Source: Bradyrhizobium sp. | Lineage (GTDB): Bacteria > Pseudomonadota > Alphaproteobacteria > Rhizobiales > Xanthobacteraceae | NCBI GenBank assembly: GCA_028290165.1 | Contig: JAQGKJ010000269.1 | Location: 1-15,065, forward strand | Reading direction: 5' to 3' | Length of the DNA stretch: 15,065 nt | Shown: in pieces, positions 1 to 8,050 of the stretch | Layout of the letters: each line of letters starts with the position of its first letter | Position numbering within the stretch: position 1 is the first letter of the stretch | The notes under the pieces: generated by a model | What the model was told of the DNA's origin: nothing | Database searches by the model: none | Seen by the model: the letters and a program-made list of their open reading frames with translations, nothing else | Position numbers and translations under genes: made by a program

Positions 1-2
1 GC

Positions 3-545
3 AGTCTGACCGGAGGCGGTGGCGGTCTGGCGCTCACGGCCCCAAGCATCGCCGGATATGAGCTTGGCGCGACCGGGCTCTATTATCTGACACTCGTCCT
101 GATGGCCGTCGGCCTGTTCGGCGCATGGAACGTCAGCCGCGGGCGCACCGGCCGCGCACTCCTGGTCATCAAGGACAGCGAGATCGCCGCTGGATCATTG
201 GGGATTCACGCACCGCGATATAAGGTCATCGCCTTTGCCATCAGCGCCTTCTACGCGGCACTCGCCGGCGGCCTGTTCGCCTACCTGGTGCGCTACATCA
301 ATCCGGAAAGTTTTAGCGTCGGGCTGTCGATCTCTTTTCTCAGCATGGTGGTCATCGGAGGACTCGGCACGATCGGCGGTTCGATCCTGGGCGCGGCGTT
401 CTATGTCATCGTTCCCGAGTTGTTGCGCGGCATCAAGGATGCGCCCGGGCTGGTGTTTGGCTTGTTGCTGGTCGTGGTGATGGTCTTCATGCCCCAGGGG
501 TTATGGGGAATGCTGCGCCGTATCGGGCGGAGACACTTAAGATGA
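3..545 (+). CDS. livM: Branched-chain amino acid-type ABC transporter permease, LivM family (5' end missing)
   Basis: This is the C-terminal 180 residues of an inner-membrane permease. The reading frame is open back to the window edge and its start lies outside. The fragment opens with a Gly-rich LTGGGGGL stretch, as in LivM proteins. It then has hydrophobic segments, a cytoplasmic EAA-type loop (RALLVIKDSEIAAGSLGI), and a C-terminal part with GGLGTIGGSILGA, which is typical of LivM. In this family the permease pairs with a LivH-type partner, the LivG and LivF ATPases and a periplasmic binding protein to import amino acids or other small organic acids. The livH partner is presumably just upstream. 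The TGA stop overlaps the ATG of the next gene (ATGA), so translation is probably coupled. Family assignment is firm; the transported substrate is unknown. Confidence 0.93.
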   Translation, partial: SLTGGGGGLALTAPSIAGYELGATGLYYLTLVLMAVGLFGAWNVSRGRTGRALLVIKDSEIAAGSLGIHAPRYKVIAFAISAFYAALAGGLFAYLVRYINPESFSVGLSISFLSMVVIGGLGTIGGSILGAAFYVIVPELLRGIKDAPGLVFGLLLVVVMVFMPQGLWGMLRRIGRRHLR

Positions 546-1304
546 CGCATCTCGCCATCAAAGATGTATCGGTGGACTTCGGCGGCATCCACGCGCTCAA
601 GAACGTGACTTTTGGGCTCGAGGCCGGGTCCATTGTCGGGCTGATCGGTCCAAACGGCGCAGGCAAGAGCACACTCCTCAATTGCATCTCGGGCATCACG
701 CGGCCAACCCGGGGTTGCGTCGAACTCGGCGGAACGGTCCTCTCGACAATGTCTTCGGCCGCCGTCGCGCGGCAGGGGATCGGCAGGGTCTTTCAACACC
801 CCGAACTGGTCGCCGAACTCTCAGTGCACGACAATCTTCTGATCGCCTGTCACCTTTCCCTTGACTACGGCCTTGCCAGCGAACTGCTCAGGCTTCCAAA
901 CGTGCAGCACCAGGAGCGCGCAGCAGCGGAGAGGGTTGCGAATGTACTCTCAAGGCTCGGCATCGCCGATAGCGCTGGGGCAAGGGTAGGGAGCCTGCCT
1001 TACGGTCACCGAAAGCTCATCGATCTTGGCCGTGCCTTGCTGATGAATATCAGCTTCCTGCTGCTCGATGAACCGATCGCCGGCCTGAACGACAGCGAGA
1101 TTTCGAGGCTCCGGGAAATCCTGCTCGCGTTACGCAAGGAATTCGGTCTCGGCATCCTCGTCGTCGAGCACAATATGCCCTTTGTGTCGGGCCTGTGCGA
1201 CCGTCTGGTGGTGCTCGATCTGGGGGTGCTCATCGCAAACGGCCCGCCCGCCGAAGTGCTCAGCGATGCCAGGGTCATGTCCTCCTATCTCGGCGAGGCG
1301 TTTG

Positions 1305-1312
<8 letters not shown>
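542..1312 (+). CDS. livG: ABC transporter ATP-binding protein, LivG family
   Basis: This 256-residue cytoplasmic ATPase belongs to a Liv-type importer. Walker A is GPNGAGKST at residues 36-44, the Q-loop is Gln85 (FQHPEL), Walker B ends in LLLDEP with Asp176-Glu177, and the H-loop is His210 (VVEHNM). The ABC signature is degenerate (SLPYGHRK, about 151-158) where family members usually have LSYGQQR. A distal insert at about 105-130 is typical of LivG rather than LivF. I chose ATG 542 rather than the in-frame ATG at 503 because 542 overlaps the permease stop as ATGA, and the family starts a few residues before the first strand (LAIKDVSVDFGG). The 3' end overlaps livF by 8 bases. Function as an importer subunit is secure; substrate is not. 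Confidence 0.93.
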
Positions 1313-2006
<694 letters not shown>

Positions 2007-2010
2007 AGCA

Positions 2011-3621
2011 ATGCACGACTATCCGCTGAAACAACGCACCATCGGACATCTGCTCGCCGACAAGGCCGCTCGCGTGGGCGACCGGACCTGGCTTATCTTT
2101 GGCGGGCAGCGCTACTCCTATGCGCAGGCGCACGACCTCTCCAACCGCTACGCGAATGGATTTCGCGATCTCGGGGTCCGCAAGGGCGACCACGTCGCCG
2201 TCATGCTTCCGAACTGCCCCGAATTCATCTGGACGATCTGGGGCCTGGCCAAGCTCGGCGCGGTGACGGTGCCGCTCAACACAGCGGCGCGCGGCGAGTT
2301 GCTGCGGTATTTCATCACTCAATCGGATTCGAGTTGTGTCGTCGTTGCGGCCGAATGGGCGGATCGCATGGCCGAGTCGCTCGGCGCCGAACATCAGGTG
2401 CGGGCGTTCCTGACGCTCGGCGGCGCCGGAACAAAGCTCGCGGATTGCGGCAGGACCTGTGTCGACCTGGCGGCTTTTACGGGCGCGCCCGCCGTGGAGC
2501 CCGACCGTAACGCGGTGCTCGCCAGCGACCCACAGTATATCATGTATACGTCGGGAACGACCGGTCCGTCGAAAGGCGTCGTCAGCCCGCATTCGCAGGC
2601 GCATGGTGTCGGCCGCTCGCTGGCGCAGAATTTCGGTTATCGCCCTGACGATGTCCTCTACACCTGCCTGCCGCTATTCCACGGCAATGCCCTTTGGTAT
2701 TCGGCCTACGCGGCGTTTTGGGCGGACTGCGCGCTTGCGGTGTCGCCGCGCTTTTCAGCCAGCAGTTTCTGGGACGAGATCAGGGCGGCCGGCGCTACCC
2801 AGTTCAATTCGCTCGGCGCGATGACCAACATCCTGTTGCGGGCGCCGGCCTCGCCGCGCGATCGCGAGCATCGCGTGCGCCAGGCGATGATAGTGCCGCT
2901 GTCGCGCGAGTCCTACCGTGAGGTATCCGAGCGCTTCGGCGTTCAGGTGACGTCGCTCTATGCGATGACCGAGACCTTCGCTGTGACCATGTTCACGCCG
3001 GAGGATTCCGAAGCGAAAGGGGCTTCCGCCGGCAAGCCGCGGGGTCTCGCCGAAGTTCAGATCGTCAGCGAAGAGGACGATCCGCTGCCGATCGGCGAGG
3101 TCGGCGAGATCTGCGTCCGGCCTAGTGAGCGGGGCATCATCATGTCCGGCTATTACATGATGCCGGAAGCGACCGTGCGCGACACGCGCGATTTATGGCT
3201 GCATACCGGCGATCGCGGCCGGCTCGATCAGGACGGCTACCTTTATTTCGTCGACCGCAAGAAGGAGGCTATCCGCCGGCGTGGAGAAAATATTTCGGCC
3301 TATGAGGTCGAGATGTTGATCGCCAGGCATCCGTGCGTGCTGGAAGTCGCCGCGGTGCCGGTGGCCTCCGAGCTGAGTGAGGACGAGGTGATGGTCTACG
3401 TCGTGTGCCGCGAGGGTCACCGGGTGAGCGAAGAAGAGCTGGTGCGCTTTGCCAATCAGAACATGGCGCATTTCATGGTGCCGCGCTTCGTCCATTTCAT
3501 CGAGGCATTGCCCAAGACCGCAAGCGAGAAAATCGAGAAATACAAGCTCAAGACCTGGGCCGAGCAAAACCGCGCGACAATTTGGGACCGCGAGGCGGTG
3601 GGGCTGAAGCTCGAGCGGTGA
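2011..3621 (+). CDS. AMP-forming acyl-CoA ligase (CaiC-like, ANL superfamily)
   Basis: This 536-residue cytoplasmic enzyme should activate a carboxylic acid to its CoA thioester through an acyl-adenylate. The ATP-binding P-loop YTSGTTGPSKG is at about 179-189. The A8 region has LHTGD (397-401) and DRKKEAIRRRGENIS (from 415). The catalytic A10 lysine is probably Lys507 in KTASEKIEKY. Glu precedes that Lys where most ANL enzymes have Gly; I recall this TEK/SEK form from carnitine/crotonobetaine-CoA-ligase-like proteins. ATG 2011 sits 4 bases after the livF stop. In-frame ATGs at 1948 and 1987 would overlap livF and add residues not expected in the family. Lying among transporter genes suggests it traps the imported acid as a CoA ester. 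The substrate is unknown; carnitine, aromatic and alicyclic acids are all possible. Confidence 0.88.
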   Translation: MHDYPLKQRTIGHLLADKAARVGDRTWLIFGGQRYSYAQAHDLSNRYANGFRDLGVRKGDHVAVMLPNCPEFIWTIWGLAKLGAVTVPLNTAARGELLRYFITQSDSSCVVVAAEWADRMAESLGAEHQVRAFLTLGGAGTKLADCGRTCVDLAAFTGAPAVEPDRNAVLASDPQYIMYTSGTTGPSKGVVSPHSQAHGVGRSLAQNFGYRPDDVLYTCLPLFHGNALWYSAYAAFWADCALAVSPRFSASSFWDEIRAAGATQFNSLGAMTNILLRAPASPRDREHRVRQAMIVPLSRESYREVSERFGVQVTSLYAMTETFAVTMFTPEDSEAKGASAGKPRGLAEVQIVSEEDDPLPIGEVGEICVRPSERGIIMSGYYMMPEATVRDTRDLWLHTGDRGRLDQDGYLYFVDRKKEAIRRRGENISAYEVEMLIARHPCVLEVAAVPVASELSEDEVMVYVVCREGHRVSEEELVRFANQNMAHFMVPRFVHFIEALPKTASEKIEKYKLKTWAEQNRATIWDREAVGLKLER

Positions 3622-3652
3622 TGAACGGAAATGAAAATATCAATAACACAAC

Positions 3653-3663
3653 AAAGGGAGGAG
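3653..3663 (+). promoter_or_regulatory. Strong Shine-Dalgarno before the binding-protein gene
   Basis: AAAGGGAGGAG contains the full anti-Shine-Dalgarno complement GGAGG at 3657-3661, 8 bases before the ATG at 3670. It lies in a 48-base A-rich gap, while most neighbouring genes overlap or have weak sites. This decides the start of the binding protein, against the in-frame ATG at 3631, and predicts higher translation of that gene, as expected for a periplasmic component needed in excess. Confidence 0.8.
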
Positions 3664-3669
3664 ACAGTC

Positions 3670-4839
3670 ATGCAGCAGAGAACGGGAACAAGGTTATTGC
3701 CGCGGCGCGCGATCCTCGCTGCGGGCGCAGCGATCGTGATGGCGGCGCTGCCGGCAAAAGCGCAAGAGCCCATCAAGGTGGGCATGAGCGGACCTTTTTC
3801 AGGCGGGCTGTCGCTGCTCGGCCAGAGCGTGCGCGACGGCGTCGAAGTGGCCTTCGCCGAAATCAACGACCAGGGCGGAGTCGGCGGGCGCAAGCTGCAA
3901 TTCATTGCCGAAGACGATGGCTATGAGCCGATGCGCACCATTGCTTCCGCCCGCAAGCTCGTGGAGCAGGATAAGGTCGTCTCGCTTCTTGCCGTCACCG
4001 GGACAGCGCCATCGGCTGCATTGCTGCCCTTCGTGACCGAGAGCAAAACCCCGATGCTCTTCCCCTACGCTTTCTCCCATTCGCTGACGACGCCCGTGAA
4101 GCGGGACGTCTTCACCACGCTGCCGGAAGTGCGGGTCCAGATGCTGGTGCTCGCCAACTATATCCTCAAGGATCTCAAGCAAACCAAGGTTGCCGCGATC
4201 TATCAGAACGACGATTTCGGCCAGGATGCCGTCGCCGGTCTCGATGAGCGATTCGGCCGCGACAAGATGCCGTTGGTCAAGCTGCCCTTCGACCGCGGAA
4301 CGACCAATTTCAGCGGGGTGGTCGCGCAGGCAAAGGCAGCGGGCGTCGAGCACGTTGTTTTCCTCGGTATCCCGAAAGACGCCGCGCTGGTCATGCGCGA
4401 GGCCAATAATCTCGGCTGGAAGCCGCAGTTCAGCGGCCATAATGCGCTTGGCGATCCCCAGACCTTCCAGCTTGCCGGGCCGCTCGCAGAAGGCGCCATC
4501 GCCATCGCGGTGATGGAACCGCTCGATTCCGACAAGCCCGCCGTCAAAGCCTTCATCGCGGCGCAACAAAAATACAAGCCCAACACCAAGCCCACCACTT
4601 ACAGCATGCACGGATATCAGGCGGGCAAGATCTATGCTGAAGTGCTCAAGCGCTCCGGCGGAAAGACCGACGAGGCGTCGATTGTAAGCGCACTGGAGAG
4701 CTTGAAAGCCTTCGATACCGGCCTGATGGCGCCGCTTACGTTCTCGCCAGATCAGCACGCCGGTTCGCTCTCCGGCGCGATCATGAAGGCCGAGGGCGGC
4801 AAGTGGAAAATCATCTCCGGTTGGCTCGCTGCGAACTGA
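3670..4839 (+). CDS. Periplasmic substrate-binding protein of a Liv-type ABC transporter
   Basis: This 389-residue protein should capture substrate in the periplasm for the LivMGF importer encoded upstream. An N-terminal signal peptide is clear: basic residues with a Pro-Arg-Arg (11-13), a hydrophobic core (AILAAGAAIVMAALP), and a probable cleavage after AKA at residue 31. The mature part starts IKVGMSGPFSGG and continues with EINDQGGVGGRKL, hallmarks of the Peripla_BP_6 (LivJ-like) fold. Later YQNDDFGQDA and TYSMHGYQAGK also fit. These proteins in alphaproteobacteria bind many acids besides Leu/Ile/Val, including aromatic acids, so the ligand is open. It follows the CoA ligase gene rather than leading the operon and has its own strong ribosome-binding site. 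Confidence 0.92.
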   Translation: MQQRTGTRLLPRRAILAAGAAIVMAALPAKAQEPIKVGMSGPFSGGLSLLGQSVRDGVEVAFAEINDQGGVGGRKLQFIAEDDGYEPMRTIASARKLVEQDKVVSLLAVTGTAPSAALLPFVTESKTPMLFPYAFSHSLTTPVKRDVFTTLPEVRVQMLVLANYILKDLKQTKVAAIYQNDDFGQDAVAGLDERFGRDKMPLVKLPFDRGTTNFSGVVAQAKAAGVEHVVFLGIPKDAALVMREANNLGWKPQFSGHNALGDPQTFQLAGPLAEGAIAIAVMEPLDSDKPAVKAFIAAQQKYKPNTKPTTYSMHGYQAGKIYAEVLKRSGGKTDEASIVSALESLKAFDTGLMAPLTFSPDQHAGSLSGAIMKAEGGKWKIISGWLAAN

Positions 4840-4853
4840 AGCCGGGTACCCCG

Positions 4854-5894
4854 ATGCGCGCGGTCGTCGCCGAGAGAACCGGTCCCCCAACAGTCCTGCG
4901 CGTCGCCGATGTGGCGGCCCGCGAGCCTGGGCCGCGCGAGATCAGGATCGCGGTGGCTGCCTGTGGGGTTTGCTTTCACGATGTCGTGGTGCGCAACGGC
5001 ACGTTCCGCCGCGGCGTCGCCATGCCGGTTATCCTCGGTCATGAGGTTGCCGGCCACATCGAAAAGCTGGGCTCGGAGGTCCGCGGGTTTCACTGCGGCG
5101 ATCTCGTCGCCACCACGATCCATAGCCATGTCTGCGGCCATTGCCGCGATTGCCGCGGCGGTCACGAGACGTCTTGTCCGGAGCGAATATTTCTCGGCGA
5201 TGCCGGGCTCAATGGCGGTTATGCCGAACTCGTCTGCGTCAATGCAGATGCCGCGCTCAAAGTGCCGGCCAGTGTCTCTCCGGAGGAGGCTTCCATCGTG
5301 GCCTGCACGATCGGGACCGAGCTTAACGCGGTGCGCGACGTCGGCCGCGTACGGCTCGGCGAACGCGTGTTGGTGACTGGCGCCGGTGGAGGGCTTGGTC
5401 TGCACGGCGTGCAGCTGTCGCGCCTGGCGGGCGCTTTTACCATCGCGGTAACGACGACGTCGGCCAAGGCGGCGCGTATCCGCGAGGCCGGCGCGGACGA
5501 CGTGATCGTCATCGAGCGTGGCGAAGATTTCTCAGGCGAAGTCCGTCGCCTGACGGATGGTCGAGGCGTCGATACCGTCATCGACAACGTCGGAAGTCCG
5601 GTGTTCGAGGCCGTACGCCGCAGCGTGGCTGACGGCGGGCGGATCGTTTTGGTGGGTCAGCTCACCGGCGAATTCCTCACGATCAATCCCGCCCAATTGT
5701 TCTTGCGCAATATATCGATCCTGAGCGCCAAAGGCGTCTCGCGCTCGCAACTCGCCGATGCGCTTGACCTTGTCGCACGACGACGCGTCAAGGCCGCGGT
5801 CGAGGGCGTCTATCCGCTGGACGGCGCTGCCGAAGCCCACAGGCTCGTCGAAGCCGGCCTGTCGACGGGTCGGCTCGTGCTCAAGCCAGCCTGA
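4854..5894 (+). CDS. Zinc-dependent alcohol dehydrogenase (MDR superfamily)
   Basis: This 346-residue NAD(P)-dependent dehydrogenase should interconvert an alcohol and its aldehyde or ketone. The GroES-like N-terminal half has the catalytic-zinc set Cys40 (ACGVCFHD) and GHE at 62-64. It also has a complete structural-zinc quartet, Cys94, Cys97, Cys100 and Cys108. The Rossmann half shows TGAGGGLG at about 175-182. ATG 4854 lies 14 bases after the binding-protein stop and gives the expected MRAVV start; the longer in-frame ATG at 4803 would overlap that gene. Shine-Dalgarno pairing is weak, suggesting translational coupling. In this operon it may oxidise a hydroxylated intermediate or side chain, but the substrate cannot be read from sequence. 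Confidence 0.9.
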   Translation: MRAVVAERTGPPTVLRVADVAAREPGPREIRIAVAACGVCFHDVVVRNGTFRRGVAMPVILGHEVAGHIEKLGSEVRGFHCGDLVATTIHSHVCGHCRDCRGGHETSCPERIFLGDAGLNGGYAELVCVNADAALKVPASVSPEEASIVACTIGTELNAVRDVGRVRLGERVLVTGAGGGLGLHGVQLSRLAGAFTIAVTTTSAKAARIREAGADDVIVIERGEDFSGEVRRLTDGRGVDTVIDNVGSPVFEAVRRSVADGGRIVLVGQLTGEFLTINPAQLFLRNISILSAKGVSRSQLADALDLVARRRVKAAVEGVYPLDGAAEAHRLVEAGLSTGRLVLKPA

Positions 5895-5918
5895 CAAACC
5901 TGAATGCCTTGATGACCT

Positions 5919-5925
5919 GGAAGGA
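5919..5925 (+). promoter_or_regulatory. Ribosome-binding site deciding the enoyl-CoA hydratase start
   Basis: GGAAGGA lies 7 bases before the ATG at 5933. It favours that start over the in-frame ATGs at 5909 and 5912, which lie upstream of or against this site. Confidence 0.6.
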
Positions 5926-5932
5926 CCACCCT

Positions 5933-6823
5933 ATGTCCGCAGCCGATGACGTTAAGACAGGATCCGGCGAAGCCATCACGCTCACCTGGCCGCAGCCCGA
6001 TATCGCGCTGGTGACCATGGTCCGCGAGCGCGAGATGAATACGCTCAGTCTCGAACTGCTCGATGAGCTGGGCCAGGCGCTGACGGCCAGTGTCGCCGGT
6101 GGGGCGCGCGCGCTCATCATCACGGGGACGGGCCGGGCTTTTTGCGCAGGTGCGCATCTGCATTACTTTACGCAAGCCGATCCTCGCATCGGCGCGGGTA
6201 GCTTCGCGCTCCGCGATAACTACCTTCAGCGGATCGCCACCGTCTTTGATCGCATCGAGACTTTGCCGATACCGGCGATCGCTGCGATCAACGGCTTTGC
6301 GTTGGGCGGCGGCTGCGAAATGTCGGTCGCCTGCGATTTCAGATTGATGGCCGATCACACCAGGATTGGAGTGCCCGAAGTGCGGATCGGAGCACTCGCC
6401 GGCGCCGGAGGCGTTCAAAAGCTTCATCGCCTTGTGGGTCGCGGCAAGGCGCTTGAATGGATTTTGCTCGGCAGCCACGTCTCGGCCGCGGAAGCGCTGG
6501 CCCATGGTCTTGTAACCAGCATCCATTCCGCTAATGCCCTGATGCCGGCGGCGATAGAACTGGCGAGCCGTTTCAGGTTGCTCGGCCCGCGCGCGGTCGC
6601 GCAGTCGAAGTTGGCGGTGCGCATGTGCGGCGATGCCGATCTGGCTACGGCCAGAAACATTGGACTTGAAGCGCTCGCCATGCTGATCGATGGTCCCGAA
6701 TGGCAGGAGGGCATGAACGCTTTCATGGACAAGCGCGAGCCACGCTTCCCGCCGCTGGTGCCACAGCAGGGCGATGGAGGTCAACCTCAGCATGACGAAC
6801 CCAAGGGCGGCAAAGGCCGCTGA
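5933..6823 (+). CDS. Enoyl-CoA hydratase/isomerase (crotonase superfamily)
   Basis: This 296-residue enzyme probably adds water across the double bond of an enoyl-CoA. The first oxyanion-hole segment is FCAGAHL (70-76). The second is GFALGGGCEM (121-130), followed by SVACDFRLM. Both glutamates used by classical hydratases appear to be present: Glu129 in GGGCEM and Glu149 in GVPEVRIGALAGAGG. Hydration is therefore more likely than a crotonase side activity, though isomerases and some lyases share this layout. After about residue 272 there is a hydrophilic Gly/Gln/Lys-rich tail (QQGDGGQPQHDEPKGGKGR), longer than usual for the family. It lies 38 bases after the alcohol dehydrogenase and 26 before the acyl-CoA dehydrogenase, with which it would form two consecutive beta-oxidation steps. 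Confidence 0.9.
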   Translation: MSAADDVKTGSGEAITLTWPQPDIALVTMVREREMNTLSLELLDELGQALTASVAGGARALIITGTGRAFCAGAHLHYFTQADPRIGAGSFALRDNYLQRIATVFDRIETLPIPAIAAINGFALGGGCEMSVACDFRLMADHTRIGVPEVRIGALAGAGGVQKLHRLVGRGKALEWILLGSHVSAAEALAHGLVTSIHSANALMPAAIELASRFRLLGPRAVAQSKLAVRMCGDADLATARNIGLEALAMLIDGPEWQEGMNAFMDKREPRFPPLVPQQGDGGQPQHDEPKGGKGR

Positions 6824-6849
6824 GCCCATCCGACCGAGCAGGACTTCAG

Positions 6850-8040
6850 ATGAACGAAATGACGCCACGACCGAACGGAGCTTTGGCGAACCATGGCCGG
6901 CACTCGCCGTTCTTCACCGAAGAGCACGAGATGCTTCGTGACCAGGTCCGCCGCTTCGTCGAAGAAGAGATCAAGCCACATGGCGATGCTTGGGAACAGC
7001 AAGGCTTCGTGCCGCGCGAAGTGCTGCGACGCATGGGCTCGCTGGGCTTTTTCGGGATCCGTTATCCCGAGGCCTATGGCGGATCCGGCATGGACACGCT
7101 CGGAAGCGTTGTGCTCGCAGAAGAACTGGGACGATCGACCTATTCAGGCGTCGCGATCACGGCACTGGTTCACACCGACATGGCTTCGGTGCACGTGTTC
7201 CATGCCGGGACCGAGGCGCAAAAATCCCGCTGGATGGGCAAGATCATCGCCGGCGAAGCAATCTGCGCGGTCGCGGTGACCGAGCCGGACGCGGGTTCGG
7301 ACGTGAAGGGTATTCGCACCACGGCGCGCAAGACCGAAGCCGGCTATGTTCTCAACGGCGCCAAGATGTTCATCACCAATGGTGTCCATGCCGATCTCTA
7401 TTGCGTTGCCGCGAAGAGCGGGGACATCGGCGGCGGCAGCAAAGCGGTCACGATGTTTCTCGTCGAAAAAGGAACGCCCGGATTCCGCGTGAGCCGCGCG
7501 CTCGACAAACACGGTTGGCGCTCATCCGATACGGCGGAACTGCTGTTCGAGGATTGCCTGGTACCTCATGACGCGGTGCTCGGAGAAGAGGGCCGCGGCT
7601 TCTACGCAATCATGCGAAATTTTCAGAACGAGCGGACCGTGATCGGCGCCATGGCGATGGGAGAGGCGCAGGCCGCGCTGGATCTCACCGTCGCCTATCT
7701 CAAGACGCGTAAGGCCTTCGGCGCGCCGCTATGGGACAAGCAGGCAATCCGGCAGCGCATCGCGATGCGCGCGGCCGAAGTGGAGGCCGGCCGCCAGCTC
7801 GTCTATTCCGCCGCCTGGCGCGACGCGCAGGGTCACGACGTGACCCGCGAGGTCTCGATGGTGAAGGCTTATTGCGGCGAACTGGTCAACTCCGTGATGT
7901 ACGATTGCGTGCAGTTTCATGGCGGGATGGGTTTCATGCGCGAGAGCACCATCGAGCGAATGGCGCGGGACGCCCGCGTCCAGGCCATCGGCGGCGGCGC
8001 CACGGAGGTCATGCTTGAGGAAGTTGCCAAGCGGCTTTGA
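6850..8040 (+). CDS. Acyl-CoA dehydrogenase
   Basis: This 396-residue FAD enzyme should oxidise an acyl-CoA to the 2,3-enoyl-CoA. The family signature AVTEPDAGSD is at 142-151, the central segment TRKAFG is at 286-291, and the C-terminal part contains QFHGGMGFMRES and DARVQAIGGGATEVM. The position equivalent to Glu376 of medium-chain acyl-CoA dehydrogenase is Gly382, so the base must come from elsewhere. Glu261 in FQNERTV is at the place used by long-chain and isovaleryl-type enzymes. AGGA at 6840-6843 precedes the ATG by 6 bases. Electrons would go to an ETF, which is not encoded in the window. Chain type (linear, branched or aryl-substituted) is not decided by sequence. Confidence 0.92.
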   Translation: MNEMTPRPNGALANHGRHSPFFTEEHEMLRDQVRRFVEEEIKPHGDAWEQQGFVPREVLRRMGSLGFFGIRYPEAYGGSGMDTLGSVVLAEELGRSTYSGVAITALVHTDMASVHVFHAGTEAQKSRWMGKIIAGEAICAVAVTEPDAGSDVKGIRTTARKTEAGYVLNGAKMFITNGVHADLYCVAAKSGDIGGGSKAVTMFLVEKGTPGFRVSRALDKHGWRSSDTAELLFEDCLVPHDAVLGEEGRGFYAIMRNFQNERTVIGAMAMGEAQAALDLTVAYLKTRKAFGAPLWDKQAIRQRIAMRAAEVEAGRQLVYSAAWRDAQGHDVTREVSMVKAYCGELVNSVMYDCVQFHGGMGFMRESTIERMARDARVQAIGGGATEVMLEEVAKRL

Positions 8041-8050
8041 GGACATGACC

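Noticed and set aside
3621..3926. Alternative ATG overlapping the ligase stop (ATG at 3621)
   Set aside because: The frame has no recognisable product and overlaps the signal peptide and N-terminus of the binding protein in the wrong frame.
4844..4851. GGGTACCC palindrome before the alcohol dehydrogenase
   Set aside because: An 8-base palindrome in G+C-rich DNA is expected by chance and has no promoter-like context.
3799..4890. 363-codon minus-strand open frame
   Set aside because: It is antisense to the binding-protein gene and the start of the alcohol dehydrogenase, and shows no family motif; codon-bias shadow.
5810..6868. 352-codon minus-strand open frame
   Set aside because: It is antisense to the enoyl-CoA hydratase and the end of the alcohol dehydrogenase, and shows no family motif.
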